A stretch of DNA of 14,949 nt, taken from contig JBHIBD010000054.1 of the NCBI GenBank assembly GCA_046758865.1, positions 1-14,949 of the forward strand, given 5' to 3'. The translations under genes were made by a program, and so were the position numbers. This document shows positions 1-7,965 of this stretch, in pieces. The DNA comes from JBHIBD01 sp046758865. Its GTDB lineage: Bacteria; Planctomycetota; Brocadiia; Brocadiales; Bathyanammoxibiaceae. Every line of letters begins with the position of its first letter. The stretch's first letter is position 1. Below the pieces are notes generated by a model, which searched no databases, had not been told where the DNA came from, and saw nothing but the letters and a program-made list of their open reading frames with translations.

Positions 1-499
1 ACTCCATGGCCTCTATCATCCAGGGTATCTCCTCATCGCCAAACCTTATGGAGGTGTCTTCCACAAGCGTCTGGTACTCGCCGCGGAAAAAATCCTCGTG
101 GCTCTTCTCCATCTGGGCCAGCTTTTGAAAAACACTCTTAGAATCGGGGTCCTCGGCCTTCTCTGAAGCCTCCTTGTAGAACTGATAGGCCCTTTCCTCT
201 GCCTCGTATATGAGCTTTACCACGTCCTTAAGGAGTGCATCTCTGGGGGGTGTTGCCACCATCCTCCTTGCTTCCTTCTTTTTAGATTCTGGTATGACGG
301 GGTCGTGCCCTGTCAGACGCTTGTACCAGTTAGATAATATTTTCCGATGCTCCTCCTCGGTGTCGCCCATTATGCTCAGCTTGAGACTGGCACCTTTATC
401 AGGTAATTGTGACGCAATAGAACGGTAGAAATCCCTGGCCTTTATCTCCTGAAGGATACTCAACTCTATTATACTCAGGACCTTTTTACTGACCTTCAT
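1..499 (-). CDS. Rubrerythrin-like ferritin-fold protein (partial, C-terminus beyond left edge)
   Basis: The frame reads from an ATG at 499 to the left edge, giving 166 residues with no stop. Two helix pairs carry the repeated diiron pattern of the rubrerythrin/ferritin-like superfamily. The first is E18 in QEIKARDFY with E48xxH51 (EEEH). The second is E101 in EERAYQFY with E131xxH134 (EKSH). In this family such sites bind two irons and reduce peroxide or oxidise iron in the cytoplasm. Whether a rubredoxin-like Cys4 domain follows cannot be seen because the gene is cut. A GAGAGG ribosome site about six bases upstream supports this start. It lies 18 bases after the small gene at 518-751 and is probably co-transcribed with it and the bacterioferritin-like gene. 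The family is clear from the motifs; peroxidase activity is inferred. Confidence 0.85.
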   Translation of the reverse strand, partial: MKVSKKVLSIIELSILQEIKARDFYRSIASQLPDKGASLKLSIMGDTEEEHRKILSNWYKRLTGHDPVIPESKKKEARRMVATPPRDALLKDVVKLIYEAEERAYQFYKEASEKAEDPDSKSVFQKLAQMEKSHEDFFRGEYQTLVEDTSIRFGDEEIPWMIEAME

Positions 500-517
500 A
501 AAGGACCTCTCTTTGGA

Positions 518-751
518 CTAGCCCCCTTTTGCCAACCCGGAAAACCTCCTCTTTAACTCCTTAATGAGTCCTCCCCGCTGGGCCTTATCGGCCCTTTGCA
601 CCTTAACTGCCTTCCAGGCACTAGAGCAGTTTTTATAATTAACCCCCGCGAGGGAATGTATCAGGCGGTCTACTTCTCTCTTATTCTCGTCCGTTACCTC
701 TATACCCGCCTCTTTTAGGACGTCTTGCATATGTCTGAAATAGCAGGACAT
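518..751 (-). CDS. Small conserved-looking Cys/His protein of unknown function
   Basis: This is a 77-residue protein beginning MSCYFRHMQDVLKEAGIEVT. It is predicted soluble, mostly helical and very basic at the C-terminus, with no signal peptide or membrane segment. Potential metal ligands are C3, H7, H32 and C42. From memory, small proteins with the same opening (MSCYFRH, then EAGIEVT) occur in other anaerobic bacteria, but I cannot name a characterised member. It sits 34 bases after the bacterioferritin-like gene and 18 bases before the rubrerythrin-like gene, both on the same strand, so an iron or redox role is suggested by context only. AGAGAG lies close in front of the ATG as a modest ribosome site. 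That it is a real gene rests on operon position and the familiar N-terminus. Confidence 0.7.
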   Translation of the reverse strand: MSCYFRHMQDVLKEAGIEVTDENKREVDRLIHSLAGVNYKNCSSAWKAVKVQRADKAQRGGLIKELKRRFSGLAKGG

Positions 752-785
752 GTCTCTCTTTATTACATCAACTTAGGGAACCACA

Positions 786-1202
786 CTAATCCCCCAGAAG
801 TGCCTCCAGTTCTGCGACATGCTCCTCCTCATCGGCCAAAATACCCTCGAGCATATTTCGGCTGGTGTAATCACCCTCCTTGTCAAGGACCTTAATCCAT
901 TTCCTTAAATCCCCAATAGCATCACGCTCATCCTGTAAGTTCACCTTTATCATCTCTATACTCTTTTTAGGTACCTTCAGGGGATTGGGCCTGGTGGTGG
1001 GCATCCCGCCCAACGCGGCTATCCTCTCACCCAGCTTATAGGCATGGTCCATCTCCGTGAAGCTCTGCTTCTTGAGAAGCTCCTTGACAGACTGGGCGTT
1101 GGAGCCTTTGTATAGGTAATGGTGCTGAATATATTGAAGTAGGGCGGTTATCTCCTCGGTAAGGGCCTTATTCAGTATCTCTACAATCTTCTTTTTGTTC
1201 AT
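786..1202 (-). CDS. bfr: Bacterioferritin-like iron-storage protein
   Basis: The product is 138 residues from the ATG at 1202. A longer reading from 1229 adds nine residues, but GAGGGG and AAGGGAG just upstream of 1202 favour the shorter form. Ligands expected of a ferroxidase centre are present: E16 or E17 (LTEEITALLQY), E50xxH53 (EMDH), E92 (DER) and E125xxH128 (EEEH). M51, next to E50, sits where bacterioferritins carry the haem-binding methionine, so interfacial haem is possible. In this family 24 subunits form a shell that oxidises Fe(II) and stores it as a mineral. At 138 residues it is shorter than the usual about 155-160, mainly at the C-terminus. It is the first gene of a probable three-gene unit with the small protein and the rubrerythrin-like gene. 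A Dps-like or other ferritin-like protein is a less likely alternative. Confidence 0.87.
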   Translation of the reverse strand: MNKKKIVEILNKALTEEITALLQYIQHHYLYKGSNAQSVKELLKKQSFTEMDHAYKLGERIAALGGMPTTRPNPLKVPKKSIEMIKVNLQDERDAIGDLRKWIKVLDKEGDYTSRNMLEGILADEEEHVAELEALLGD

Positions 1203-1348
1203 CTCCCTTGCTCCCCTCTTGAATAACATTTTTCATTTTCTTCCCAGTAACACCACCTTACCTGACCAGAAGAGAATGACAAAAACTGATCTTAGAAGGC
1301 AAGTACCTTACGAATCTATTAAACAGCAGCCTTAAAAGGACGCACGAA

Positions 1349-1377
1349 ATTATATCTCCATATGTAAACCATTACAA
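1349..1377 (-). promoter_or_regulatory. Sigma70-type promoter for the bacterioferritin-rubrerythrin operon
   Basis: On the minus strand TTGTAA (1377-1372) is followed after exactly 17 bases by a perfect TATAAT (1354-1349). Transcription would begin near 1342, leaving an untranslated leader of about 140 bases before the ATG at 1202. No convincing Fur box was recognised by eye. The call rests on sequence match and correct placement only. Confidence 0.6.
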
Positions 1378-1444
1378 GCCGTTTCCTCTCTACGGGCCTG
1401 CCAGGTCGAAAACCTGTTAGAGTTTAAGGACTGCGGGTACTTCA

Positions 1445-3079
1445 TCAGGCGGGACAGATGAGCTGGCCAAGCTTCTCACTCAGCCTGAGGTTCTCATTAA
1501 AGTCTATTGGTACATCAACAATGGTAGGTCTGTCCTCACTGAGTGCCTTCTTTAATATAGGTAAGAGTTCACTGGGACGCTTCACCCTATAACCATCCAT
1601 CCCAAAGGCCTCGGCGTATTGTACGAAGTCGGGGTTCTTAAAATCCACGCCAAAATCTACCCCAAACTTTGATAGTTGTTTCCATTTGATAAGCCCATAG
1701 GTATCATCCCGGAAGATCAGGGTTATAAACGGTGTACCCACACGTGAGGCCGTTTCAAGCTCCATGGAGGTCATCATAAAACCGCCATCGCCGCATACAG
1801 CAATCACCTTTTTTTCGGGATGGACCAGCTTAGCAGCAATCGCCGCTGGTATACCAAAACCCATAGCGGCAAAACCAAACGAAATAAGCACAGATTTAGG
1901 TTCATAGGCCATGTAGCTCCTGGCCACCCATATCTTATGTGCCCCAACATCACTCACAAGTATCCCACCCCTACCAAGCGCCTTTCTCACATCGTTGAGA
2001 ACCCTCTGGGGTTTTAACGGACAGGACTCGTCATGGGCATACTCTTTTATCTCTTGAATGATATGCTTTCTCAGTGTGTCCGTCTTAGCATGGATCTTTT
2101 TCCTGTCCACCATGCGCCGAAGGAGCCGAAGGCTGTCCCTTATGTTACCCAACACCTCCACCGTTGGACTGTAGTGGAAGTCCACCTCACTGGATAGGAC
2201 GTCAATGTTAACTATCTTCTTGTCTCCTTTAGGATTCCACATCTCAGACTCGTATTCTGCGAAATCATATCCTATACCTATTACTAGGTCTGACCTATCA
2301 AAGCCACAGTTCACGTGATCATGCTGCTGAAGACCCACAGAGAGGAGACAGAGGTCACTGTCCGCCGACACACAGCCCATGGCCCCAAAGGTGTGGGCCA
2401 CAGGTATCAACGTGTGCTCTACAAACTCCCTAAGGGCGGTCGAGGCATCACCACGAATCACCCCATTCCCCGCCAGGATTATTGGATACCTTGCCTCATT
2501 TACAAGGCGAGCGGCCTCTTTTAGCGACCCCTCATCGGGACTGGGACAGCTCACCTCCGTCAAGGGTAGAGGTGCACCCTCCACCTCCTGCTCTGCCACA
2601 TCGGTTGGAAGCTCTAAATGGCAGGCGCCTGGCTTCTCTGATTGGGCAACCTTAAAGGCCTTCCTCACCAACTCTGGGATTATCACCGCCCTTTCCACCT
2701 GCGTGTTCCACTTGGTTATAGGCTTAAAGTGCGCCACTACATCCAGTATCTGTTTTGATTCCTTATAGGCCCTCCTGAGGTCGGCCTGCCCCGTGATGGC
2801 AACAACAGGGGCATGGTCCAGGTTAGCATCAGCCAGACCCGTCGTAAGATTTGTAGCCCCAGGACCTAAGGTGGCCATGCAGACACCTGCCCGTCCCGTG
2901 AGCCTGCCCACCACACTCGCCATAAATGCCGCACCCTGCTCGTGGCGAGTAGTAATAAACCTGACGGAAGAAGACCTCATGGAATTGAGCAAATCAACAA
3001 CTTCTTCACCCGGGACCCCAAAGACATACTCTACCCCTTCGTTCTCTAGACACCTTACCATAAGGTCAGAGGCCTTCAT
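1445..3079 (-). CDS. alsS: Acetolactate synthase, catabolic (AlsS-like) type
   Basis: This is a thiamine diphosphate enzyme of 544 residues from the ATG at 3079. A frame extension to 3124 exists, but GGGGGTG upstream of 3079 and family alignment favour the shorter start. It would condense two pyruvates to acetolactate and CO2 in the cytoplasm. The order is a Pyr domain with the cofactor-activating Glu in RHEQ (E47), a central domain, then a PP domain with GDGG at 430-433 and RDDTYG at 457-462 as the metal-binding motif. The central domain has GYDFAEYESEMWN, resembling the AlsS motif GYDPxEY..WN rather than the RFDDR of FAD-dependent biosynthetic enzymes. The Asp in RDDTYG also agrees with AlsS. 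No regulatory small subunit (ilvH/ilvN) and no acetolactate decarboxylase gene is adjacent. Another pyruvate-using ThDP enzyme remains possible. Confidence 0.82.
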   Translation of the reverse strand: MKASDLMVRCLENEGVEYVFGVPGEEVVDLLNSMRSSSVRFITTRHEQGAAFMASVVGRLTGRAGVCMATLGPGATNLTTGLADANLDHAPVVAITGQADLRRAYKESKQILDVVAHFKPITKWNTQVERAVIIPELVRKAFKVAQSEKPGACHLELPTDVAEQEVEGAPLPLTEVSCPSPDEGSLKEAARLVNEARYPIILAGNGVIRGDASTALREFVEHTLIPVAHTFGAMGCVSADSDLCLLSVGLQQHDHVNCGFDRSDLVIGIGYDFAEYESEMWNPKGDKKIVNIDVLSSEVDFHYSPTVEVLGNIRDSLRLLRRMVDRKKIHAKTDTLRKHIIQEIKEYAHDESCPLKPQRVLNDVRKALGRGGILVSDVGAHKIWVARSYMAYEPKSVLISFGFAAMGFGIPAAIAAKLVHPEKKVIAVCGDGGFMMTSMELETASRVGTPFITLIFRDDTYGLIKWKQLSKFGVDFGVDFKNPDFVQYAEAFGMDGYRVKRPSELLPILKKALSEDRPTIVDVPIDFNENLRLSEKLGQLICPA

Positions 3080-3144
3080 GTCCTCAACACCCCCCTTTTT
3101 GTAATAGTTTAGATATAGGTACATGTGGGCATTATCCAGAGGCT

Positions 3145-3174
3145 AAAATACCCCCTTAACACCCGAGAGGTCAA
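3145..3174 (-). promoter_or_regulatory. Candidate promoter for the acetolactate synthase gene
   Basis: On the minus strand TTGACC (3174-3169) is followed after 18 bases by TATTTT (3150-3145). This would start transcription near 3138, about 60 bases before the ATG at 3079. The -10 box is only a 4/6 match, so confidence is moderate. It lies back to back with the promoter of the histidine kinase gene. Confidence 0.45.
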
Positions 3175-3188
3175 GGCCAATTTGTAAC

Positions 3189-3217
3189 TTGACTTGGTGA
3201 TGGGCAGGGGTAATAAT
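3189..3217 (+). promoter_or_regulatory. Sigma70-type promoter for the kinase-regulator genes
   Basis: TTGACT (3189-3194) and AATAAT (3212-3217) are separated by exactly 17 bases, each matching consensus in five of six positions. The start would fall near 3224, about 48 bases before the GTG codon at 3272. It is divergent from the acetolactate synthase promoter candidate, with 14 bases between the two -35 boxes. Confidence 0.6.
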
Positions 3218-3271
3218 GTAGTCATTTGGCTGCAACCATTTTCTTCCTAAGAGCTGAGAGGAAAGAAGGTT

Positions 3272-4747
3272 GTGAAACGAAAGGCTTCTCATCGAAAACC
3301 GCGTCATCCAAAGCGAAAAACCCCCGTTGTTGTAACGTTCAGGGTGATGTGGGTAATCCCACTAGTGTTTGCACTTTTTACCCTAGCATCCGGCTATTTT
3401 GCGCTAAACTTCAGCAAGTACTTCTTTCTCCCACCCGCGTATCCTATCATCGGGGAGGCAGAAGGTTCGCTATGGATACTCTTGGGAATATACCTCATAA
3501 CGGCCCTGGCCGCCTTCTCGGGGGCAATGATAGCTCGTGCCATAACCAAACCTCTAAAGAAGCTCAGCGAAAGGGCCGAAATGTTTGCACCAAGCAATAT
3601 AATGAAGGCCCCAGATGAGTTGTCACTCTTAAACAAAACCCTGGAAGAGGTGTTCTCCGCTCTGGACCGTTATATGGAGGAAGGTAAACTTCTGGATGTA
3701 CTCCCTGAAGGAACAGCAACAATCGACAAGAGTGGGACCATCACACATTTAAACAAAGTGGCTGAAAGGGTGCTGGATATAAAATCCGACCAGGTCGAGG
3801 GCACAAATTTCCGCGCCCTATTTCGCGAATCCCCCAGGAGCAAGATATTCCTGAACCTTATAGATAATGCCCTCAAGGAGAACAGCACCCAGGTCTTTGA
3901 AGACATAGAGGTATCCAAAAAAGAAGGCTATATAAAACTAAAGGGCAGGATTACTCCAAAGACGGACGATGCTGGCAAACCTATGGGACTTATCATCACC
4001 TTTCAGGACCCATCTGAGGTAGAGCATATAAGGAATTGGGTAAAACAGGCAGACCAGATGGCAGGACTCGGCACAATGGCCGCAGGTATCGCCCACGAGA
4101 TAAGAAACCCCCTAGCCTCTATCCGTGGCCTAATGGAACTTATCGGAGAAGACTTAACAGAGACAGACCCCAAGAGGAAATACGTAGATGCCATTATTAA
4201 GGAGGTGGACCGCGTAAACAAACTTGTAGAAGAGGTACTGGACTTCGCCCACACAGAGCCTTCAGCGCCCGAACCAATGCACGTAAACGACCTCCTCAAA
4301 CAGGCCATAAATATGAGCAAACACCGTATGCCAGAAAAAAAGGTAACTATGCTGGAGGACTTAGGTAAAGAACTGCCACTCATTCTTGCCAGACCAGAAA
4401 AGCTAACCCAGGCCTTTGAGAACCTCCTTGTTAATGCAATTGAAGCAACACCCGAGGGAGGAAGCGTTCGCATAACCAGTACCCTGGAGGACGGCATCCA
4501 ACGTCCTGCCTTAGAAGCCACTAGGGCAAAAAGACTTGTCGTGCGCTTCTTCAATATCGGCTCCTTCATACCACCAGAGGACATAGAAAGGGTATTTCTG
4601 CCATTCTTCACCACCAAGTCAGGCGGCACCGGCCTTGGGCTGCCTATAACCCACCGTATCATATCTGCCCACGGTGGACAGATAAAGGTGGAAAGCAACA
4701 AAGATACGGGCACAATCTTTGAAATCGAGCTGCCCACTTTCACATAA
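3272..4747 (+). CDS. Membrane sensor histidine kinase, NtrB/PilS-like
   Basis: The product is 491 residues with a GTG start, supported by AGAAGG just upstream; no better ATG lies near the N-terminus. After a basic N-terminus there are two membrane helices (about 19-46 and 67-90) enclosing a short outer loop. Then come a HAMP-like linker (about 90-135), a PAS domain (about 138-250), a HisKA helix with the phosphorylated H275 in GIAHEIRNP, and an ATPase domain. That domain has an N-box (N384, N388) and a G2 box GTGLGL (453-457 region). The usual Asp of the G1 box (DxGxG) appears as Asn in FFNIGSFIPPEDI (N428). This protein would autophosphorylate on H275 and pass the phosphate to the regulator encoded 13 bases downstream. 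The signal is unknown; the small outer loop suggests sensing through the membrane or the PAS domain. Its position before pilus genes makes a PilS-like role plausible but unproven. Confidence 0.92.
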   Translation: MKRKASHRKPRHPKRKTPVVVTFRVMWVIPLVFALFTLASGYFALNFSKYFFLPPAYPIIGEAEGSLWILLGIYLITALAAFSGAMIARAITKPLKKLSERAEMFAPSNIMKAPDELSLLNKTLEEVFSALDRYMEEGKLLDVLPEGTATIDKSGTITHLNKVAERVLDIKSDQVEGTNFRALFRESPRSKIFLNLIDNALKENSTQVFEDIEVSKKEGYIKLKGRITPKTDDAGKPMGLIITFQDPSEVEHIRNWVKQADQMAGLGTMAAGIAHEIRNPLASIRGLMELIGEDLTETDPKRKYVDAIIKEVDRVNKLVEEVLDFAHTEPSAPEPMHVNDLLKQAINMSKHRMPEKKVTMLEDLGKELPLILARPEKLTQAFENLLVNAIEATPEGGSVRITSTLEDGIQRPALEATRAKRLVVRFFNIGSFIPPEDIERVFLPFFTTKSGGTGLGLPITHRIISAHGGQIKVESNKDTGTIFEIELPTFT

Positions 4748-4760
4748 GTTTTATTACGAT

Positions 4761-6131
4761 ATGACAGATAAAATACTTGTAGTTGATGATGACCAAGGGA
4801 TACAGTTCTTCCTGGGAGAGGTTCTGACCAAGAAGGGCTATCAGATTGACTCTGCCACCAGCGCCGAGGCGGCCATCTCAAAGATACAACAAGACGCCTT
4901 TAGCCTTATTCTCCTCGACGTAAGGCTGCCGGGGATGAGTGGCATAGACGCCATAAAGAAATTCCACGAGGTGGACCCCCGTGTCCCCATAATCATTATG
5001 ACCGCCTATGGCAGTAAAGACTTAGCCATTAGGGCCGTTCAGGAAGGTGCTTACGACTTCTTCACAAAGCCAATTAAACTGGACGAATTTCTCATAATCC
5101 TCAAGCGGGCCTTAGAAAAGAGACAACTCCAGGTAGAAATCTCCCGCCTGGAAGAGAAGATAGAAAAGAAGTACGAATTTGAAAATATCATAGGCTCCAG
5201 TGGCGCTATGCAAGAAGTCTTTACCATGATACACAAGGTTGCCGAAACCGACTCATCTGTCATCATATACGGAGAAAGTGGTACAGGCAAGGAGCTTATT
5301 GCCCAGGCCATCCACGCTAACAGCGGGAGACACGACAAGCCATTCGTGAAACTCAACTGCGTGGCCATACCCGAGGGCCTTCTGGAAAGCGAACTCTTTG
5401 GGCATGAAAAAGGCGCCTTTACTGGTGCGGTGTCTCAAAAGATAGGGAAGTTTGAGCTGGCCAATAGTGGCACCATATTCCTGGACGAAATCGGCGACAT
5501 GACCATTGCAACCCAGGCAAAGATACTGCGGGTATTCCAGGAGAGAGAGTTTGAGAGGGTTGGAGGCACAAAGACCATTCAGGTGGACGTAAGGATAATC
5601 ACCGCCACAAACAAGAACCTGCAAAAGGCCGTGGAAGAGAAACAATTTCGAGAGGACCTATACTTCAGACTAAACGTAGTGCCTATCTACATCCCACCTC
5701 TAAGGGAGAGAAAAGAGGACATACCCCTCCTGGTGGAACACTTCCTCAAGGAAGCCAGCGAAAAGGTAAAGAAACACATAAGTGGTGTGTCCACCGATGC
5801 CTTAGACATGCTTACGGAGTATCACTGGCCGGGAAATGTAAGAGAACTGGAGAACTGCATAGAGCGGGCAGCCGTAATATCCAGTGGGGACTTAATTACC
5901 AAGGACTGCCTGCCCCTTTATGTAGCCACCGCCGAAGAAAAGTCCGAATCCGTGGACAAAGGCTCATTAGATGAGACCCTAGCCTCCACAGAAAAGAAAC
6001 TGATTCTTGATGTACTGAAGCAAACCAGAGGTGTTCAGGTAAAGGCCGCCAAGCTCTTGGGCATCACCGAAAGAAGCCTATGGCACAGGATAAAAAAATA
6101 TAATATACAGATACCCGGACATAACAAATAA
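4761..6131 (+). CDS. Sigma54-dependent response regulator, NtrC/PilR-like
   Basis: The product is 456 residues from the ATG at 4761. A TTG-initiated extension from 4719 would overlap the kinase gene and prepend residues unlike any receiver domain, so it was not used. The receiver domain has the acidic pair D9-D10, phospho-acceptor D53 in LLDVRLPGMSG, T81 and K103. The AAA+ domain has Walker A GESGTGKE (171-178), the sigma54-contacting loop GAFTGA (218-223), Walker B GTIFLDEIGD (237-246) and the FREDLYFRLNV segment. A Fis-type helix-turn-helix closes the protein (about 413-449). When phosphorylated, such proteins form ring ATPases that open sigma54 promoters. The cognate kinase is encoded immediately upstream. 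Targets are unknown; I found no convincing sigma54 promoter in the gap before pilB. Confidence 0.95.
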   Translation: MTDKILVVDDDQGIQFFLGEVLTKKGYQIDSATSAEAAISKIQQDAFSLILLDVRLPGMSGIDAIKKFHEVDPRVPIIIMTAYGSKDLAIRAVQEGAYDFFTKPIKLDEFLIILKRALEKRQLQVEISRLEEKIEKKYEFENIIGSSGAMQEVFTMIHKVAETDSSVIIYGESGTGKELIAQAIHANSGRHDKPFVKLNCVAIPEGLLESELFGHEKGAFTGAVSQKIGKFELANSGTIFLDEIGDMTIATQAKILRVFQEREFERVGGTKTIQVDVRIITATNKNLQKAVEEKQFREDLYFRLNVVPIYIPPLRERKEDIPLLVEHFLKEASEKVKKHISGVSTDALDMLTEYHWPGNVRELENCIERAAVISSGDLITKDCLPLYVATAEEKSESVDKGSLDETLASTEKKLILDVLKQTRGVQVKAAKLLGITERSLWHRIKKYNIQIPGHNK

Positions 6132-6140
6132 AAGACCCAA

Positions 6141-6267
6141 AAGGTGTTTCTTGTAGTAAATACCCAGACATTGAATTAAAATGTTTATTTGTAAACACCT
6201 GCAAGATACCCGGCTTTGGTGCTTTAAATTCTTGCAATAAAACCAAGAGGCCAAATAAGGTGTTTCT
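6141..6267 (+). promoter_or_regulatory. Leader with competing inverted repeats ahead of pilB
   Basis: The 128-base gap holds an 11-base direct repeat AAGGTGTTTCT at 6141-6151 and 6257-6267; the second copy contains the pilB GTG start. Between them AAACACCT (6193-6200) is complementary to AGGTGTTT in either copy (6142-6149 or 6258-6265). It could therefore pair upstream, or downstream over the start codon. A further 7-base pair, TGCAAGA (6200-6206) with TCTTGCA (6230-6236), lies inside. No clear -35/-10 pair and no run of T after a stem was seen. A regulatory role is inferred from geometry only. Confidence 0.3.
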
Positions 6268-7960
6268 CGGGCAAAGATTATTAAAGAAAGGTGTCATAAC
6301 AGAAGAGCAGCTAGAGCTCGCCCTCAGGGAACAGGCAAGGACCGGCGCCCTGCTGGGAGAGGTACTCAACAGCCTCGGTTTCGTGAGCCAAGAGGTCATT
6401 ACAGAAACCCTGGCCCAAGACGCGGGGGTGGAGTGTCTAAAGCTAAAAGAATGTGCCATCTCTGATGAGGCCATAAAACTTGTACCAGAGGCCTTCGCCC
6501 GCAGACACAAACTCCTCCCGGTATCAATAGATAATGGCACCCTTAAGGTTGCCATGGCAAACATCTTTGATATCGCAGTAATAGACGAGTTACAGGTCTT
6601 AACCAAATGCTACGTGGAGGTTGTAGCATGTACAGAGGCCGATATCAGCGAGGCACTAAACCGCTACTACGGTGCTGAAGGGGCCGCAGCACAAGAAATC
6701 ACAATAATTGAGGAAGAGGGCAAGCCTATCAAGACCCTTATAGAGGAAAATATAAGGCTGGCCGAAATGCAGACCGGGACGGGAGAAAAACCGACAGATG
6801 TCACCGTAGTCGCCCCGGTGATAAAACTTATGGACCTGCTCATAACCTACGCAGTCCTGCAGGATGCCACAGACCTCCACATAGAACCAGATGAAAAACT
6901 AATAAGGACCAGATACAGGATAGATGGTACCCTACATCAGGGCCCATCCCTACCAAAGCAACTGTTATCCCCTATTACAGTCAGGGTCAAAATCATGGCC
7001 GGCATGAATATCTCTGAGACCAGGATTCCACAGGACGGAAGAGTAAAGTTCCCCGTGGGCAATAAAGTAATAGACATGAGGGTGTCCAGCTTCCCCACTA
7101 CCTTCGGAGAGACCCTGGCCATGAGGTTACTTGACAAGGAGAAACTGGTAAGGGGACTAGAAAGTCTGGGCTTCTCCGAAAGCAACCTAGAGATATTCAA
7201 GAAGGCCATAGAAAGACCTCACGGCATCATCCTGGCCACAGGGCCCACCGGCTCGGGTAAGACTACCACCCTATACTCTACCCTAACCTACCTTAACAGT
7301 CTGGAGAGAAAGATAATCACGGTGGAAGACCCCGTTGAGTACGAGCTGCCTATAATACGCCAATCACAGATAAACCCAAGGGCAGGTCTCACCTTCTCCG
7401 TTGGACTCAGGTCAATACTAAGACAGGACCCCGATGTGATATTTGTCGGTGAGGTTAGAGATAGTGAGACAGCGGAAATGGCGGTGAGGGCTGCCCTGAC
7501 AGGCCACTTAGTCTTTAGCACCCTCCACACCAACGATGCGGTGGGGGCCGTACCCAGGCTACTGGACATGGAGATCGAGCCGTTCCTCTTGGCCTCCTCG
7601 CTGACGGCAGTCATAGCACAGAGACTGGTCAGGACTATTTGCAAGCAGTGCAAAGAGGAGATAACCCCCGACCCATCACTGATAAAACGCCTGGGCAGCG
7701 AAGAAATAACCAACAGTACAAAATTCTACTACGGTAAGGGCTGCCCAAGCTGCAGGGGCGTGGGCCATCGGGGCAGGATAGGTGTCTTTGAATTACTTAA
7801 CATCACCCCCGAATTAAGTGAATTAATAATGAAACGTGCCGATAGCAACATCATCAGGACCACAGCCATTAAGGAGGGATTTAAGACCCTCAAGGAGGAT
7901 GGTGCCAAAAAAGTCGCACAGGGCATTACCACCATAGAAGAGGTCCTTAAGTTGTTCTAA
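6260..7960 (+). CDS. pilB: Type IV pilus / type II secretion assembly ATPase (PilB/GspE family)
   Basis: The product is 566 residues with a GTG start; AAGAGG lies nine bases upstream and no other start codon exists in frame before it. The N-terminal part (about 1-140) is an MshEN-type domain with LGxxL..G and LLGEVL..LG repeats. The Arg that typically precedes LG in c-di-GMP-binding members is not seen. The ATPase core has Walker A GPTGSGKTT (328-336), an Asp box ITVEDPVEY (353-361), Walker B ending in GEVRD (E398) and a His box HLVFSTLHTND (416-426). Four cysteines (C461, C464, C495, C498) form the zinc site of assembly ATPases and argue against the retraction ATPase PilT. It would drive pilin or pseudopilin polymerisation at the cytoplasmic face with PilC. 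With no pilin or secretin gene here, pilus and type II secretion roles cannot be separated. Confidence 0.93.
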   Translation: MFLGQRLLKKGVITEEQLELALREQARTGALLGEVLNSLGFVSQEVITETLAQDAGVECLKLKECAISDEAIKLVPEAFARRHKLLPVSIDNGTLKVAMANIFDIAVIDELQVLTKCYVEVVACTEADISEALNRYYGAEGAAAQEITIIEEEGKPIKTLIEENIRLAEMQTGTGEKPTDVTVVAPVIKLMDLLITYAVLQDATDLHIEPDEKLIRTRYRIDGTLHQGPSLPKQLLSPITVRVKIMAGMNISETRIPQDGRVKFPVGNKVIDMRVSSFPTTFGETLAMRLLDKEKLVRGLESLGFSESNLEIFKKAIERPHGIILATGPTGSGKTTTLYSTLTYLNSLERKIITVEDPVEYELPIIRQSQINPRAGLTFSVGLRSILRQDPDVIFVGEVRDSETAEMAVRAALTGHLVFSTLHTNDAVGAVPRLLDMEIEPFLLASSLTAVIAQRLVRTICKQCKEEITPDPSLIKRLGSEEITNSTKFYYGKGCPSCRGVGHRGRIGVFELLNITPELSELIMKRADSNIIRTTAIKEGFKTLKEDGAKKVAQGITTIEEVLKLF

Positions 7961-7965
7961 AGCCC

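Noticed and set aside
1402..1416. Inverted repeat CAGGT-CGAAA-ACCTG after the acetolactate synthase gene, as a terminator
   Set aside because: The stem is only five bases and no T-run follows on the minus strand.
4719..4760. Upstream TTG start for the response regulator
   Set aside because: It would overlap the kinase gene and add 14 residues before the normal receiver start MTDKILVVDDD.
4003..4881. A 292-residue minus-strand open frame
   Set aside because: It lies opposite the kinase and regulator genes, is rich in Ser/Arg/Pro as expected of an antisense shadow, and shows no domain.
6216..6237. TTGGTGC ... CTTGCAA as a sigma54 promoter before pilB
   Set aside because: GG and GC are 14 bases apart, whereas sigma54 promoters need 10.
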